Assembly: GCA_947247005.1 (NCBI GenBank)
Contig: OX365946.1
Coordinates: 47,518,734 to 47,582,733 of the forward strand
Source of the DNA: Spisula solida
Taxonomy: Eukaryota; Mollusca; Bivalvia; Venerida; Mactridae
Reading direction: 5' to 3'
DNA length: 64,000 nucleotides
Numbering within the stretch: the stretch's first letter is position 1; each line of letters opens with the position of its first letter. Below, piece by piece: positions 1 to 24,534 of the stretch. Both the position numbers and the translations under genes were made by a program. The notes under the pieces are model-generated. The model was not told where the DNA came from. It did not search any database and saw nothing but the letters and a program-made list of their open reading frames with translations.

Positions 1-480
1 CAACGAAACCAGTAAACATTCACATGTCATTCACATGTCATCTCTTTTTCTGTTTTATTTGGCCTTTCTGCTTCATGGAAATTCCCAATTTCAAGTTGTC
101 ACGAAAATTCCCAATCTGAACGGACCCGGACCCTTTCCCAAAGAGGAAAAAAAATCACAGTGCTTATTTGAGCCTTTTAACCTTTCACCTCTAAGTGTGA
201 CCTTGACCTTTGAGCTAGGGACATGGGTCTTGTGCATGACACGTCATCTTGATGTGGTGAACATTTGTACCAAGAATTAGAAATATCCAATCAGAAATGA
301 CAAAGTTACAGAACGGACACGAATCACATGCCTATTTGAGACTATTAACCTTTGACCTTTAAGTTGTGACCTTGACCTTTGAGCCAGGGACCTGGGTCTT
401 GTGCATGACACATTGTCTTGATGTGGTGAACAATTGTACCAAGAATTAGAAATATCCAATAAGAAATGGACAGGGAACAC
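1..480. repeat. Two-copy direct repeat (about 170 bp) rich in GACCTTTGACC
   Basis: Two copies of a block that begins GTGACCTTGACCTTTGAGC, at 196 and again at 366. Each continues through GGGTCTTGTGCATGACAC, GATGTGGTGAACA and CCAAGAATTAGAAATATCC. It lies in the RBBP4-like intron left of exon 5. It is of the GGTCA/TGACC-rich interspersed repeat type common in molluscs. No coding function is seen. Confidence 0.7.
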
Positions 481-489
481 TATATGCTA

Positions 490-14358
<13,869 letters not shown>

Positions 14359-16170
14359 TGTGAATGTTCAGGAATTATAAGGAGATAAATTAGCTAGTGT
14401 TTTTATTTTCCCGGAACAATGGCACACGCTCTCCCGCCAACTTGATAAACTGTGCTTGCTTTTTAATTGCATTAGTTTTGTTTTCCAATATAATCGAATA
14501 ACACTGCGTAATATCGGTATCTGTGATAATTTACATATAAAAATGGTGTAGACCAAATAACTACTGTTTTAATCTACTGTTTTAACCGACAGACATAATT
14601 TCAACAATGAAAATAATCATTTTAAAATCCAATGCTACAGGCGCCACTTATGAAACATTGTTCATTTCGAGTTTAACAATCAACTTGACTGGAAATGCAT
14701 TAACGGCCGATGCTTACCGTACACGAAATCAACGGGTCGGTCCTATGATAGGAAAGTGTTGCGTTGCAAATGATTGAAAAAACTGTATGCGCGAAATAAT
14801 TGTCCTATGACAACCAAATAACAACTCTTATCATTTATCGCCCTGAATAGCTGATACGCGCATCTTAATACATCAAAGGGAGACAACTTCACAATTCTAA
14901 TGATATGATAATTAGGGAGGAAATAATTTACCCCAGCACCGGTTGCTGATGCTGGTAATCGAATTAGTAAAATAAGATAAAGGGGAGTCTGCGTTTTGTT
15001 GCTTTTGCTTGTAGTAAGTGTTTGTTTGCATAAAATTACTAAATGTGTAATTCACTGAAAATGTTGCGATGTTACCCGTGATTTGTGTGTGCTAATTGGA
15101 ATTTAATTGGTCGAACCAAGTGCGCTTGAAATTTGGCTGTGCTCACAGGGGTCTGAGACTGGAATTTCAAGTCAAAGATCATATAAAAAAGATATTCTTT
15201 GGCTGCAGCAGATAATTTCAATATTATCGATTCGACGATGTTCATTGTTGACCTATGTTATATTTTTGGTATCATAATCAAAGAATATGCTGTAAGATCT
15301 TTGTCATAATGTATCATTCTCTTAAATCGAAGCACTGAGACTATTATTTGGTGACAATCTGGTTGCTGCTATTAAAGGCTAAAGCTCAAACCGACTCTTA
15401 CTGCTGATCTTGTCCTCAATGTCAAAATAGGCATATGTGACTTCATTGCCATGTTGGGTATCTAAATCATTGTAAAAAGGGGCATATTAATTTATATGGA
15501 ATACATGTATTGAATGTGTATATCAAAAGTGGCTCTAAAACAATAATACGTGCCTATTTATCAGATTCTACCGTACCGTCTTGTAATCACTTCCCTCACA
15601 AGAGAGATAGTCTATAGAAAGCTGCTAGTATAGCCACACCATATGATTACATAACAGTACTTTGCAGACGATAAACAATTCATTGATAAAACCCTCACGT
15701 GACCCTGGTCTGGAGTTTTGTTTAACACTTTTATATTCTAAAAATAGCTACTTCCCGAACCTCAAATACAAATTATAAAAATAGCTATACAGCCGGGACA
15801 TTTGATGAACAGGTCATTTTCATAATACGAAACAAGTTCAATATCGCCCCGGCAGAGTGATTATCTGCAAAAATATCGATTTAACGAACACAATAATTGT
15901 TGATCTTAGAATAAGCAAATGTTGCTGATTGAATTGAATCAGTTTAAAATATTTGAGAAACATATGTAGCAGTATTGGGAATGTTGACAGTTTCTGGAAC
16001 TACTTGAATGTGGATTCACACTGTTTAGCCTAAAGGCGTTCGGATTACTTTAAGAAATGGGCAATGATAGTATTGAGAGGCTAACGCATCCCAAAACTGG
16101 TAGTTTCAAAAACCATAGTATATGATCTTTGCAAAAAATAACATGTTATTTTCCAACTAGTAATTTTTAT
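14359..16170. other. Divergent upstream region of the RBBP4-like gene
   Basis: This must contain the RBBP4-like 5' UTR and promoter on the minus strand. I cannot place a TATA box or a transcription start with confidence. No protein gene or clear repeat was recognised up to about 16.17 kb. Confidence 0.35.
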
Positions 16171-17260
16171 GCTCCCCGAAGAGTGGGCATATAGTTGCTG
16201 CTTTGTCCATCCTTCTGTCCGTCTGTCCGTCCGTCCGTCCGTCACACTTTTGTCCTGGCCATAACTTGAACGGTATAAGAGATATCAATTTGAAACTTCA
16301 TATGTGAATATATCTCATTGAGAGGAAGTGCAGTGCACAAGAACCATTTATAAGAGATATCAACTTGAAACTTCATAGGTGAATACATCTCAATTAGGGG
16401 ATGTGCAGTGCCAAGGAATCATAATTCTTCATTCAATTAGATAATTGATAGAAAAAGGACCAAAAATGACTATTAGCTTGAAGCCCATTCAGAATAAAAT
16501 ATATCGATAAAACACTGTATTTTTATCCCAAGATATATGGTATTACCCTTTCATGGTAAAAAATAAGCTATATCTGCACTTGTTCTCAGTAACCTATAAA
16601 CAATTGGTCCAATTTCAATGAAACTCCATTCTAGACAAAAATGTGAAAAATCCTGGCTTCCTTGACCTACTGACCTCAAAATCAATAGGAGCCTTTTTCT
16701 GTTGATGACCAGACCAACCTGCATGAAAAGTTTGAAGATCTTGGAACCAATCATTCTTGAGTTAATTATCGGAAACAGTTAGGTATATTTAAAGGTCACA
16801 GTGACCTTGACCTTGGACCTACTGACCTCAAATCAATAGGGGTCATCTATTGTTGATGACCAACCTACAAGTAAAGTTTGAAGATCCTGGCCCAACCATT
16901 CTCGAGTTAATGATTGGAAGCCATTTGGTCTATTTGTAAAAGGACACAGCAACCCTGACTTCAAAATCTATAGGTGTCAACTTTTGATGGTAGCCAACAT
17001 CCCTATAACGTTTGGAGATCATTCTTGAGTTATCAATAGGACACCTTTGGGACTATTTATTCATGTAAAAGGTCACAGTGACTTTGACCTTTGCACTACT
17101 GACCTCAAAATCAATCAGGGTAATCTGCTGTTGATGACCAACCTCCATGTAAAGTTTGAACTATTAAATGAGCAGCATACCAGGTGTAAAGTGTTTAATT
17201 TCAGTTATAATTCTGGACATCAGCATATCTTCGTGGTTTATTCTAACTAGGCTGTAAAAT
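16165..17260. repeat. Bivalve-type dispersed repeat with TCCGTCCGTC tract and GGTCA-rich body
   Basis: Begins TTTTATGCTCCCCGAAGAG then TGGGCATATAG, followed by a GTCCGTCTGTCCGTCCGTCC tract and CTGGCCATAACTTGAACGG. The body repeats TGACCTACTGACCTCAAAAT and AAGTTTGAAGATC blocks. The same vocabulary appears at 43030-43260 and 51710-51960, so these are relatives. Intergenic. Confidence 0.6.
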
Positions 17261-18576
17261 GAGATCACACCACATACTAATAAAACAGACATCTCTGGAG
17301 AGACTTAATGTTTAATTGTCCACATACTATTTATCCAGACATCTCTGGAGAGACTTAATGTTTAATTTCCAGGAATGTTGTACAATCGCCTGCAGCTAAT
17401 TATCTGTAGTAGAGTGTAGTACCAACCTGAAGTATTATTTAGTGAATAATTTCCAACATGTGCGGATTCAGTTAAGGTAAATCTGAGACTGGAAGTTTTG
17501 GAAAAGTGTGGTTAGGCTGAACTTAAAATATTCTTGGTTTCCCCATCCCGACCCTAGCAGATTTAGAATGGGTAGGCAGGAAGGGTAAATATTTTTTTTT
17601 TGAATTGTTTCAGTATGATATTTAATGGTCTAGACATACAAATAATGAAATTTAGAATTAACTCTAAGCCGAAAACCATCTAAAATTTAATGGTAAGAAA
17701 GAAGCCAGCAAACAAAAAATTTTCACTTCCAATTTTTAATAAAAAAAATATCATTTCAATTTGGGCAATAAAATATTTTGGGTAGGGCCCTTTTTAATCG
17801 GGTAGGTAGGGGATGGGGAAACAAACAATATTTTATTTTAGGCCTTATCTTACATATTTACATAAATAAGGGCTTAGAGTCTGATAAGGGCAACCTCCTA
17901 GAAAAAAATATAGCTAAACCTCCCTGAGCAAAATGGCTTGCCGAGAAAAAGTTGGTAGGTTGAACCACCCCCCCCCCCCTGAGAAATATTGCTGGATCCA
18001 GGCATGTCTGGAAATAATTACTGACATGAATGATAGAGTTACAAATAGGAACTAGTGCAAACTGGGGTTGCACATTTTGAAGTTGTAGTAACTAATAAAA
18101 ACATGTTTCCTCATGAACAACGTGAAGAAATGTTTGTGTACTTTAAAAGATAGATACACTGTACATACATCAGTCATTTGTCAGTACATAGTCTTCAGGC
18201 TTTTGTTTGGTACCCCAAAACAGTAGCTTCCCAATTTGAAAAAGTGATCCATTTTCCCAAATCAAAGGAAATAATTTCCTCACCGGTAAATGTAGTCACT
18301 GCATGGTGCAGAATTGTTTTTTTTGTAAAAAACAGATACCAGTACTTTTGACCGGCAGAACATTATGTATTTTTCCTATTACAATTGAGCATTCAGTAAA
18401 GAGAAGAAAAACATTGGATAAATGCTTTGAATTTCCATGTGCTAAAATATTTCCCAACTTGGGTCTAAAGCTGCAAATTTTTCTACTACCTTTCCAAACC
18501 AAGCAAAAAAATAACTGTCTGTGGATATTATATAAAGTTGTTGATTTTCTTTGCATTATTTTATCTTATTGAAATG
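17261..18576. other. Intergenic sequence, no gene
   Basis: A 48-bp direct repeat is present at about 17290 and 17338 (CAGACATCTCTGGAGAGACT). There is a C-tract at about 17968-17977. The short ORFs at 18296-18572 overlap on both strands and resemble no family I know. Confidence 0.4.
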
Positions 18577-18580
18577 TTAA

Positions 18581-18906
18581 AGGGGCATGCCCAGAGTGTC
18601 TTGGTTTGCATACAACAAAATTGCGTTTATCACTTGTAAAACCAACTATAATTACCGAAAAGTCAAAGAAGAATTTGACTTAAAAATTTACTCTATAAAG
18701 CACGCTTAGATATTTTGTATATCGATTGGAATAAAAGGCTGTCAACCTTTTATTGACGACAATGATATTTAGTTATCTTGAATTTTTTTTTTAAACTATA
18801 GTGAGATATTTGTAACTTTTTTCAGGGTTTTCATTATTTTACTTGGGTTTTAAAATGATACTAATTTGATTGCTATTCGAGACACTTCAGTTCCAGGGCA
18901 TGTCCC
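18581..18906. mobile_element. TTAA-bounded TIR element (piggyBac-like MITE)
   Basis: TTAA (18577-18580) plus AGGGGCATGCCCAGAGTGTC on the left; GACACTTCAGTTCCAGGGCA then TGTCCC plus TTAA (18907-18910) on the right. The inverted ends match over about 20 bp with gaps. 326 bp, non-coding. Confidence 0.55.
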
Positions 18907-19987
18907 TTAAAAAGTTAAATGCTATATTTACAGACTATTTGTTTATTTTATATAAATTAGAGTATACAAGTGTGAGACCTATGATTTTCCTAGTGTTTGA
19001 CAGTTTGGTCTGTACTTGTGCACTTACTGGTTAATATTGTTATACTTGGCTAAAGCTCTCTTGCAGAGCTGAGGTTTCCTGCACTCCTAGAATATGTCAA
19101 GGAAAAATGCATCACGGCCAGAGAAAAGTCTAAAATTGTCAATTGAATTTTCTTCTTGCAAAAGTAGAAAATTTAATGTAGGTATGGAAAAGTTGTGGGA
19201 AATTTGGAATCAGAGGATCTTGTTAGAGGATTATCTTTAAAAAATGTGTTAGCATACTGTACATAGAATAGCTGAGTGATTAGGTGAGGTATCAAAATAT
19301 GGTTATATCATAAACTTCAATGTGCTAATTTAGCACAGTATTTTTTATGCCCCCACCAAACATTTCGGGGGCAATTTTGCCGAAGTCAGTCTGTGCCAGA
19401 ATGTAGTCTGTAACTTGAAAAGTAATTTTTTAACACTGTCTTCCAACTTCATACGCATATTTATACGCATATTAATAGTCAACATGAGTTTAAGTACACC
19501 TATATATTTTTCTTCGGATCCGACCAGTTTTAGAGTTATTGCCCTTGGAATGACGAAATTTGATGAAATTTACATGCATACAGTACATTAAAATTAAGAT
19601 CTATAACCAAAAACAATCCTTCATAGATATATTAGCAGTTGTTTTGGAATTTCCCCATTTTTCCATTTACTTACTGTTGTTAATTGATATTAGCAGCTTA
19701 TCAGAATTTTCATAAATGCACTGCAGGATGGTCGTAAAAGGAATTAACACAGTAATTTCCTTATTAACACATCCTACATGGTAACTAGACTAGCCTTTGC
19801 TGGGTATAATCGCTGTACATTTTGTATTAAGATCATGTGTACCTATCAAAGTACATAAAGGTAAAAGTTAACTATTAAAACTAGAGATGGCAACGAGTAC
19901 TATAATCGGTACTCGGTAATAGATCTATTAGCAGTCTTTTTGGAATTTCTCCATTTTTCCATTTACTAACTGTTGTTAATTGATATT

Positions 19988-21609
19988 TGAACATGAAAGG
20001 GAGAAAATTATATGTCGCATTTGTCGATTTTCAAAAAGCTTTTGATTCGGTAAATAGAAACAAACTATTCCAAAAACTAAGTCATAATAATATAAAAGGA
20101 AGGTTACTAAATGCAATTGAGGCTATTTATAAAACAGTAAAATTATCTGTTAAGAGTAAAACCGGTCAAACAGAAAATTTCAGTAGCTTCATAGGTTTAA
20201 GACAAGGTTGTAACCTAAGCCCAGTTCTATTTTCACTGTTTATAAATGATTTGGACGCTGCAATTTCCCAATCACAAGTACATGGTATTCAATTAAATCC
20301 CTCTTTTATTGAAATATTTATTTTAATGTTTGCTGATGATGTTGCCTTAATGTCTGACACAGTAGTGGATCTACAAAGACAGTTAAATTCACTTAGTACC
20401 TTCTGTGAAGAAAATAAACTCATAGTTAATAAAAACAAAACTAAAGTGCTTGTATTCAAAAATGGTGGAGCGCTGTCAAAGAAAGAAAAATGGTATTATA
20501 ACGGAACTCAAATAGGCAGTGTATCTGGTTTTTCGTATGTTGGAATTTACTTCAGTAGATCATTGTCATCTTTTAAAATGGCCGAACAAAATGCGTTAAA
20601 AGCCAAGAAAGTTCTGAATATACTACTAAAAGACTTATTGAAACTTCCGAATTTGACCTCTAAAATTTTCTTTAAGATTTTCGATACAAAAATCAGTCCA
20701 ATATTACTATATGGTTGCGAATTGTGGGGAATACAAAATATGATCACAATTGAAAACATACATACTTACGCTTGTAAACGCTTTCTTAATGTTTCAAAAT
20801 TTGCTTGTAATGATGCAGTTATGGGCGACTTAGGTTGTTATCCTTTGCGAATAACTGCTTCTATACGTTGTATAAAATACTGGATAAGAATACTTGAAAG
20901 TAATCAAGATAGATATATAAAACTTTGTTATGAAATGCTTAAAATGTATGATAACTTTGGTAACACTAACTGGGTAACACATATACGTCAAAATTTATAT
21001 GAAAATGGCTTTGGGTTTGTTTGGGAGGAACAGTGTGTACCTGACAAAACTTTATTTATTAAGACATATACTCAACGTTTAAGAGACCAGTATCTCCAAA
21101 CGTGGAATGATCAGTGTAACAACAACGGCAAACTTTCGACTTTTTATATCAACTTTAAAACTGATTTCTGCATTGAAACGTATGTAAATTGTATTGACAT
21201 AATGAAATATCGTCGATGTTTAGTCAAATTTAGATCTTCTTCTCATAACCTGATGATAGAAGTTGGCAGGCATCAGGGAGTACCGCGAAATCAACGTTAT
21301 TGTAAATACTGTCAAAATACTATAGAAGACGAATTTCATTTTCTACTTATCTGTCCATTTTACGCTGAAATAAGAATTAAATACATACCTGATAAATTTT
21401 GTAAATATCCTAATCTGTCTAAGTTTAACATTCTACTAGCTGCTAAAAACCATACAATAATAAGGAATGTGTCTATGTATTTATATAATGCCTTTGAAAA
21501 ACGAAAACTATTATAATATTATGTTATTTGACCATTGTATAGTTTTGTATGTTCTGTGTATATATCTTGTATATGGGCCGGAGGCCATTTGTACAATAAA
21601 TATTTGAAT
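19988..21609 (+). mobile_element. 5'-truncated non-LTR retrotransposon (LINE) insertion with target duplication
   Basis: Flanked by the direct repeat TTGATATT (19980-19987 and 21610-21617). The same word occurs uninterrupted in the duplicated host copy at about 19684-19691, which proves a clean insertion. The 5' end starts inside the reverse transcriptase domain, as expected for incomplete target-primed reverse transcription. The 3' region has a GGGCCGGAGGCC hairpin word and AATAAA, and no poly-A tail. An intact single ORF and matching duplications point to a fairly young insertion. Confidence 0.85.
19990..21516 (+). CDS. Reverse transcriptase ORF of truncated LINE
   Basis: About 508 codons without interruption. 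The first in-frame ATG of the element is at 19993; the bases just before belong to the host flank. Visible RT motifs: FVDFQKAFDSVNR (motif A with catalytic Asp), GLRQGCNLSPVLFSLFINDL (motif B), LMFADDVALMS (motif C, catalytic FADD) and LIVNKNKTKVLVF (motif D/E). The thumb is followed by LLYGCELWG and a C-terminal CKYC...EFHFLLICPFY Cys/His motif. Endonuclease and the N-terminal half of RT are missing, so this copy cannot be autonomous. The layout is like the Jockey/I or CR1-type LINE groups; I cannot place the clade by eye. Confidence 0.9.
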   Translation, partial: NMKGRKLYVAFVDFQKAFDSVNRNKLFQKLSHNNIKGRLLNAIEAIYKTVKLSVKSKTGQTENFSSFIGLRQGCNLSPVLFSLFINDLDAAISQSQVHGIQLNPSFIEIFILMFADDVALMSDTVVDLQRQLNSLSTFCEENKLIVNKNKTKVLVFKNGGALSKKEKWYYNGTQIGSVSGFSYVGIYFSRSLSSFKMAEQNALKAKKVLNILLKDLLKLPNLTSKIFFKIFDTKISPILLYGCELWGIQNMITIENIHTYACKRFLNVSKFACNDAVMGDLGCYPLRITASIRCIKYWIRILESNQDRYIKLCYEMLKMYDNFGNTNWVTHIRQNLYENGFGFVWEEQCVPDKTLFIKTYTQRLRDQYLQTWNDQCNNNGKLSTFYINFKTDFCIETYVNCIDIMKYRRCLVKFRSSSHNLMIEVGRHQGVPRNQRYCKYCQNTIEDEFHFLLICPFYAEIRIKYIPDKFCKYPNLSKFNILLAAKNHTIIRNVSMYLYNAFEKRKLL

Positions 21610-21860
21610 TTGATATTAGCAGCTTATCAGAATTTTAATCAATGCACTGCAGGATGGTCGTAAAAGGAATTAACACTGTAATTTCCTTATTAACACATCC
21701 TACATGGTAACTAGAATAGCCTTTTGCTGGGTATAATCGCTGTATTAAGATCATGTGTGCCTATCAAAGTACATAAAAGTAAAAGTTAACTATTAAAACT
21801 TAGAGATGGCAACGAGTACTATAATCGGTACTCGGTCATTCTTCCGATCGAGTACTCGGG

Positions 21861-22726
21861 TACTCAGAAAAATTTAAATGTGCAGGATATTTGGGAAACA
21901 GAAATGTTGTACTGCAAACGTGCATGTTCAACTTCAAATAGAACATCGTGTTCGCCTGTCCGTTCTGTTCAGTTGATGATCAGATCTAGATCCGTAGAAG
22001 AAGGTTGAAACAATAAAAACTAACGAAAGGAAAAACAATACAGTGTAAATGCAATATAACTTTTGATCAATAACGCTAGAAAATCAAATAATAACAAATT
22101 TACACAGCGTGACCAATTCACAGTCTAGTTATCGTTCATTGATATACGCTTGAGAACGATTAAAATTTAAAGTAATATTTTATTAATTTCTTAATCGATT
22201 TTCGCACCCAATAAACTAAAGATCGATGACAATTACTCGGATTGATGTCAACAAAAGAACCCCAAGCTACGTGTCATAAACAAATTAACAGAAGATGATT
22301 GACAAGTCTGTGTTTTGATTACGCTTGCAATTAGCGACCTGTGTCGGCGATTAAAGACTCAGATGACACATTGTTAATTGTAATTTTAGTAGACCAGATA
22401 AGACTTGGACACGTTCCATGTAAGTTCCACTTATGGTCAGTTGATTTCGTCATTTTGAACAAATCGGCCCACAATCTTGGATAAACTGGTGCACCAAGTG
22501 AGTAGCTAAGGAATGTAAATATAGTACTGATTTTTTCTAAAAGGAAATGATGCAGCGGTTGAAAGACAAATGTAAAATAATTAGTGAGAATTCTAGAGTA
22601 TAATTTTTTACAAATTGCGGGCTCGTCCTACCTATCTCCTGTCTCCATGTAAAATCTAGGTGCAGGTTGCAACTAGTTCATTTGGTGTTATTAACTAGGT
22701 CATGGAACTTTGAAAATTTTACTGCT
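21861..22726. other. Intergenic sequence upstream of the GluN1 gene
   Basis: No conserved coding sequence. A donor-like CCATGTAAGTTCC at about 22418 could end a non-coding first exon of the GluN1 gene, since the acceptor at 24095 shows there is one, but nothing proves it. Confidence 0.3.
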
Positions 22727-22730
22727 TTAA

Positions 22731-23598
22731 GGAGGTCCGAGCTGCCTTGTGCGCATGCGCAAAATTTCAAAATCGTATTCAAGAGATAAGAACAAACATG
22801 AATTTAAGTTTCAATGATCGCATAGATGAATGTTGATTATTGACAATAAACATAATACTATTGCACAAAATAGATATTTTTAACTTTTTATTTTTTGCAT
22901 GCATGAAAAGTGGGTGGGGAACAGCAAAATTGTGAATAATATGGGTTCACAATAAGTCCCTGCAAATTTGTTCAAATACATATGCTTAAATATAATATGT
23001 AGTGCATGGTTTAGTTATATGACGTAGCCACACTTTGAAATATTTTTAATAAAATTTTATTTCACTGCAATATGCAAATTAGGTTAATTTTATGCAAATT
23101 TATTCATAATTAGTACTTTTTGATGAATAGCTCCCATAAAAGGCTGGTGACCCCTAAACTGGTGTTTTGTTTGATACTCAACTTATGGCCAAATATAAAT
23201 TATTTTTTATTGTTAGATAATTTTTGACGTTCATTTAAAAATCACACTTTTTGTGGGTGGGGTAACTATTTATCATGTTCAAATACTGAATTTGTTCACC
23301 ACGCAGCCGGAATTGTGACTAATGTCAATAGGAATGACCATTGCATACATAAAATATCATGCATTGCTTAAAAGTGGTTTCATATAGTAAAAATCTTAAA
23401 AAGAACATAATAGTGCCATAAATGCAGGAAATAGATAGAATTAACAAAATACAACGGTAGGTCATTAGAAAGCCATGTATGTCGAAAACGAGCCTGGTGA
23501 CATATCATTTTTATGATTTCAATGTTGTTCTAGAAGATTGTTCTGTCATTTTAAGATGTTTGAAAGAAGATCGTTAGATCAAAAGTGCGTGTACCTCC
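22731..23598. mobile_element. TTAA-bounded element (possible piggyBac-like MITE)
   Basis: TTAA (22727-22730) then GGAGGTCCGAGC; at the right GTACCTCC then TTAA (23599-23602). The inverted match is only about 8 bp plus the TTAA, so the call is tentative. No transposase frame. Confidence 0.35.
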
Positions 23599-23721
23599 TT
23601 AAGTGCCAAAATTGCGTGTGTTCAGGTGAGCGCTTTAGGCCAATGGTAGTCTTGTTAAATAACAAACGTGATCATTAGAGATAAAGATGGAAAATTAATT
23701 TGTACAGCAGGTACTCTGTAT

Positions 23722-23925
23722 AGCGACAACCTCTCAAGAACAACATCTTCAAAATTTCACTTGGTGATATTTACTCTAAATTTAACCCCTGTAGAGCAAC
23801 ACCCTTTGGGATCTGCAAATATTGGTCATTGTATAGAGGTTGTTGCTCAACAGAGGTTAAATTTAGAGTAAATATCACCAAGTGAAATTTTGAAGATGTT
23901 GTTGTTGAGAGGTTGATGCTATACA
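23722..23925. repeat. Foldback palindrome just upstream of the GluN1 gene
   Basis: Left arm AGCGACAACCTCTCAAGAAC, ACAACATCTTCAAAATTTCAC, TTGGTGATATTTACTC and TAAATTTAACC is followed after about 60 bp by its near-perfect reverse complement (GGTTAAATTTAGAGTAAAT and onwards to GTTGATGCT). Arms are about 75 bp. Related AGAGCAAC...CTCTGTA text occurs at 25811-25925 and 49207-49255, so it is a dispersed family, probably a Tc1/mariner-type relic. Confidence 0.75.
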
Positions 23926-24095
23926 GAGGGTCGCTCTGGAGAGGTTACAGTGCTGTACCAGTAAAAGCTACCACACAGATAAAGATTGAAAGTTCATAAG
24001 TACCTACCATAAGTAACTGAGTTAAAGCTACCACATAATACTAGATGTCAGTCAGGTTTTACCATTTTCATTTTTGTTGATTTGTTTGCTTTCAG

Positions 24096-24150
24096 GTGTG
24101 GTGCCACTTTAAACTTGTTACTGTTCTGAAGCCCTGAATAAGTAGCCAAC
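24096..24150 (+). promoter_or_regulatory. GRIN1: 5' UTR part of the GluN1 start-codon exon
   Basis: A good acceptor, TTTGTTTGCTTTCAG, ends at 24095, so the coding start exon is preceded by at least one upstream non-coding exon not identified here. The 5' UTR carries an in-frame TAA four codons before the ATG at 24151, and A is at -3. Confidence 0.65.
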
Positions 24151-24534
24151 ATGTTTCTGAACAAGGCTGTGGTGATGTTGACCATTTTGGCATTATCCCA
24201 ATGCATCATGGGGGAAAACATTCACATTGGTGCTGTCTTAAGCAGCAGTGCCGCTGTACGATTTTTGAAGGATTATGTATCCAAGGTCACCTCTAGAATG
24301 AGCAGTAAGGATGCAGGACTTACATTCGATACCACAGCTTTAATCATGGGCTCCAATCCGATACGGTCAGCACTGTCGATATGTGATGACATCATTTCTC
24401 AGAAAGTTCAAGTGATCATTGCAAGTCATCCACCAAAGAGCACTCAATCGCCAATATCTGTGTCGTATACCTGTGGATATTATGAGATTCCTTTGATTGG
24501 TATATTTGCTAGGGACAGTGCGTTCTCTGATAAG
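24151..24534 (+). CDS. GRIN1: GluN1 exon: signal peptide and start of amino-terminal domain
   Basis: Codons 1-128. The hydrophobic leader [21 protein letters not shown] is followed by [10 protein letters not shown], matching VNIGAVLS of vertebrate GluN1. Then [19 protein letters not shown] matches CEDLISSQVYAILVSHPP. Ends in phase 0 at donor GTACAG. The frame reads on for 22 codons into the intron before a stop. Confidence 0.93.

Larger units (their letters stand above)
19620..21860. repeat. Tandemly duplicated host segment (about 300 bp), split by a retrotransposon
   Basis: Copy 1 runs from about 19624 to 19915: AGCAGTTGTTTTGGAATTTC, then GATATTAGCAGCTTATCAG, CACTGCAGGATGGTCG, and ends at AGAGATGGCAACGAGTACT with CGGTACTCGGT. 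Copy 2 starts at about 19921 with the same AGCAG...TGGAATTTCTCC block, is interrupted at 19988 by the retrotransposon, and resumes at 21610 through 21832. The end text AGAGATGGCAACGAGTACT recurs inverted at about 3950-3985, so this end belongs to a dispersed family. Confidence 0.75.

Noticed and set aside
22321..22421. Non-coding first exon of GluN1 ending at CCAT-GTAAGT
   Set aside because: The acceptor at 24095 requires an upstream exon, but donor-like words are frequent over 10 kb and nothing singles this one out.
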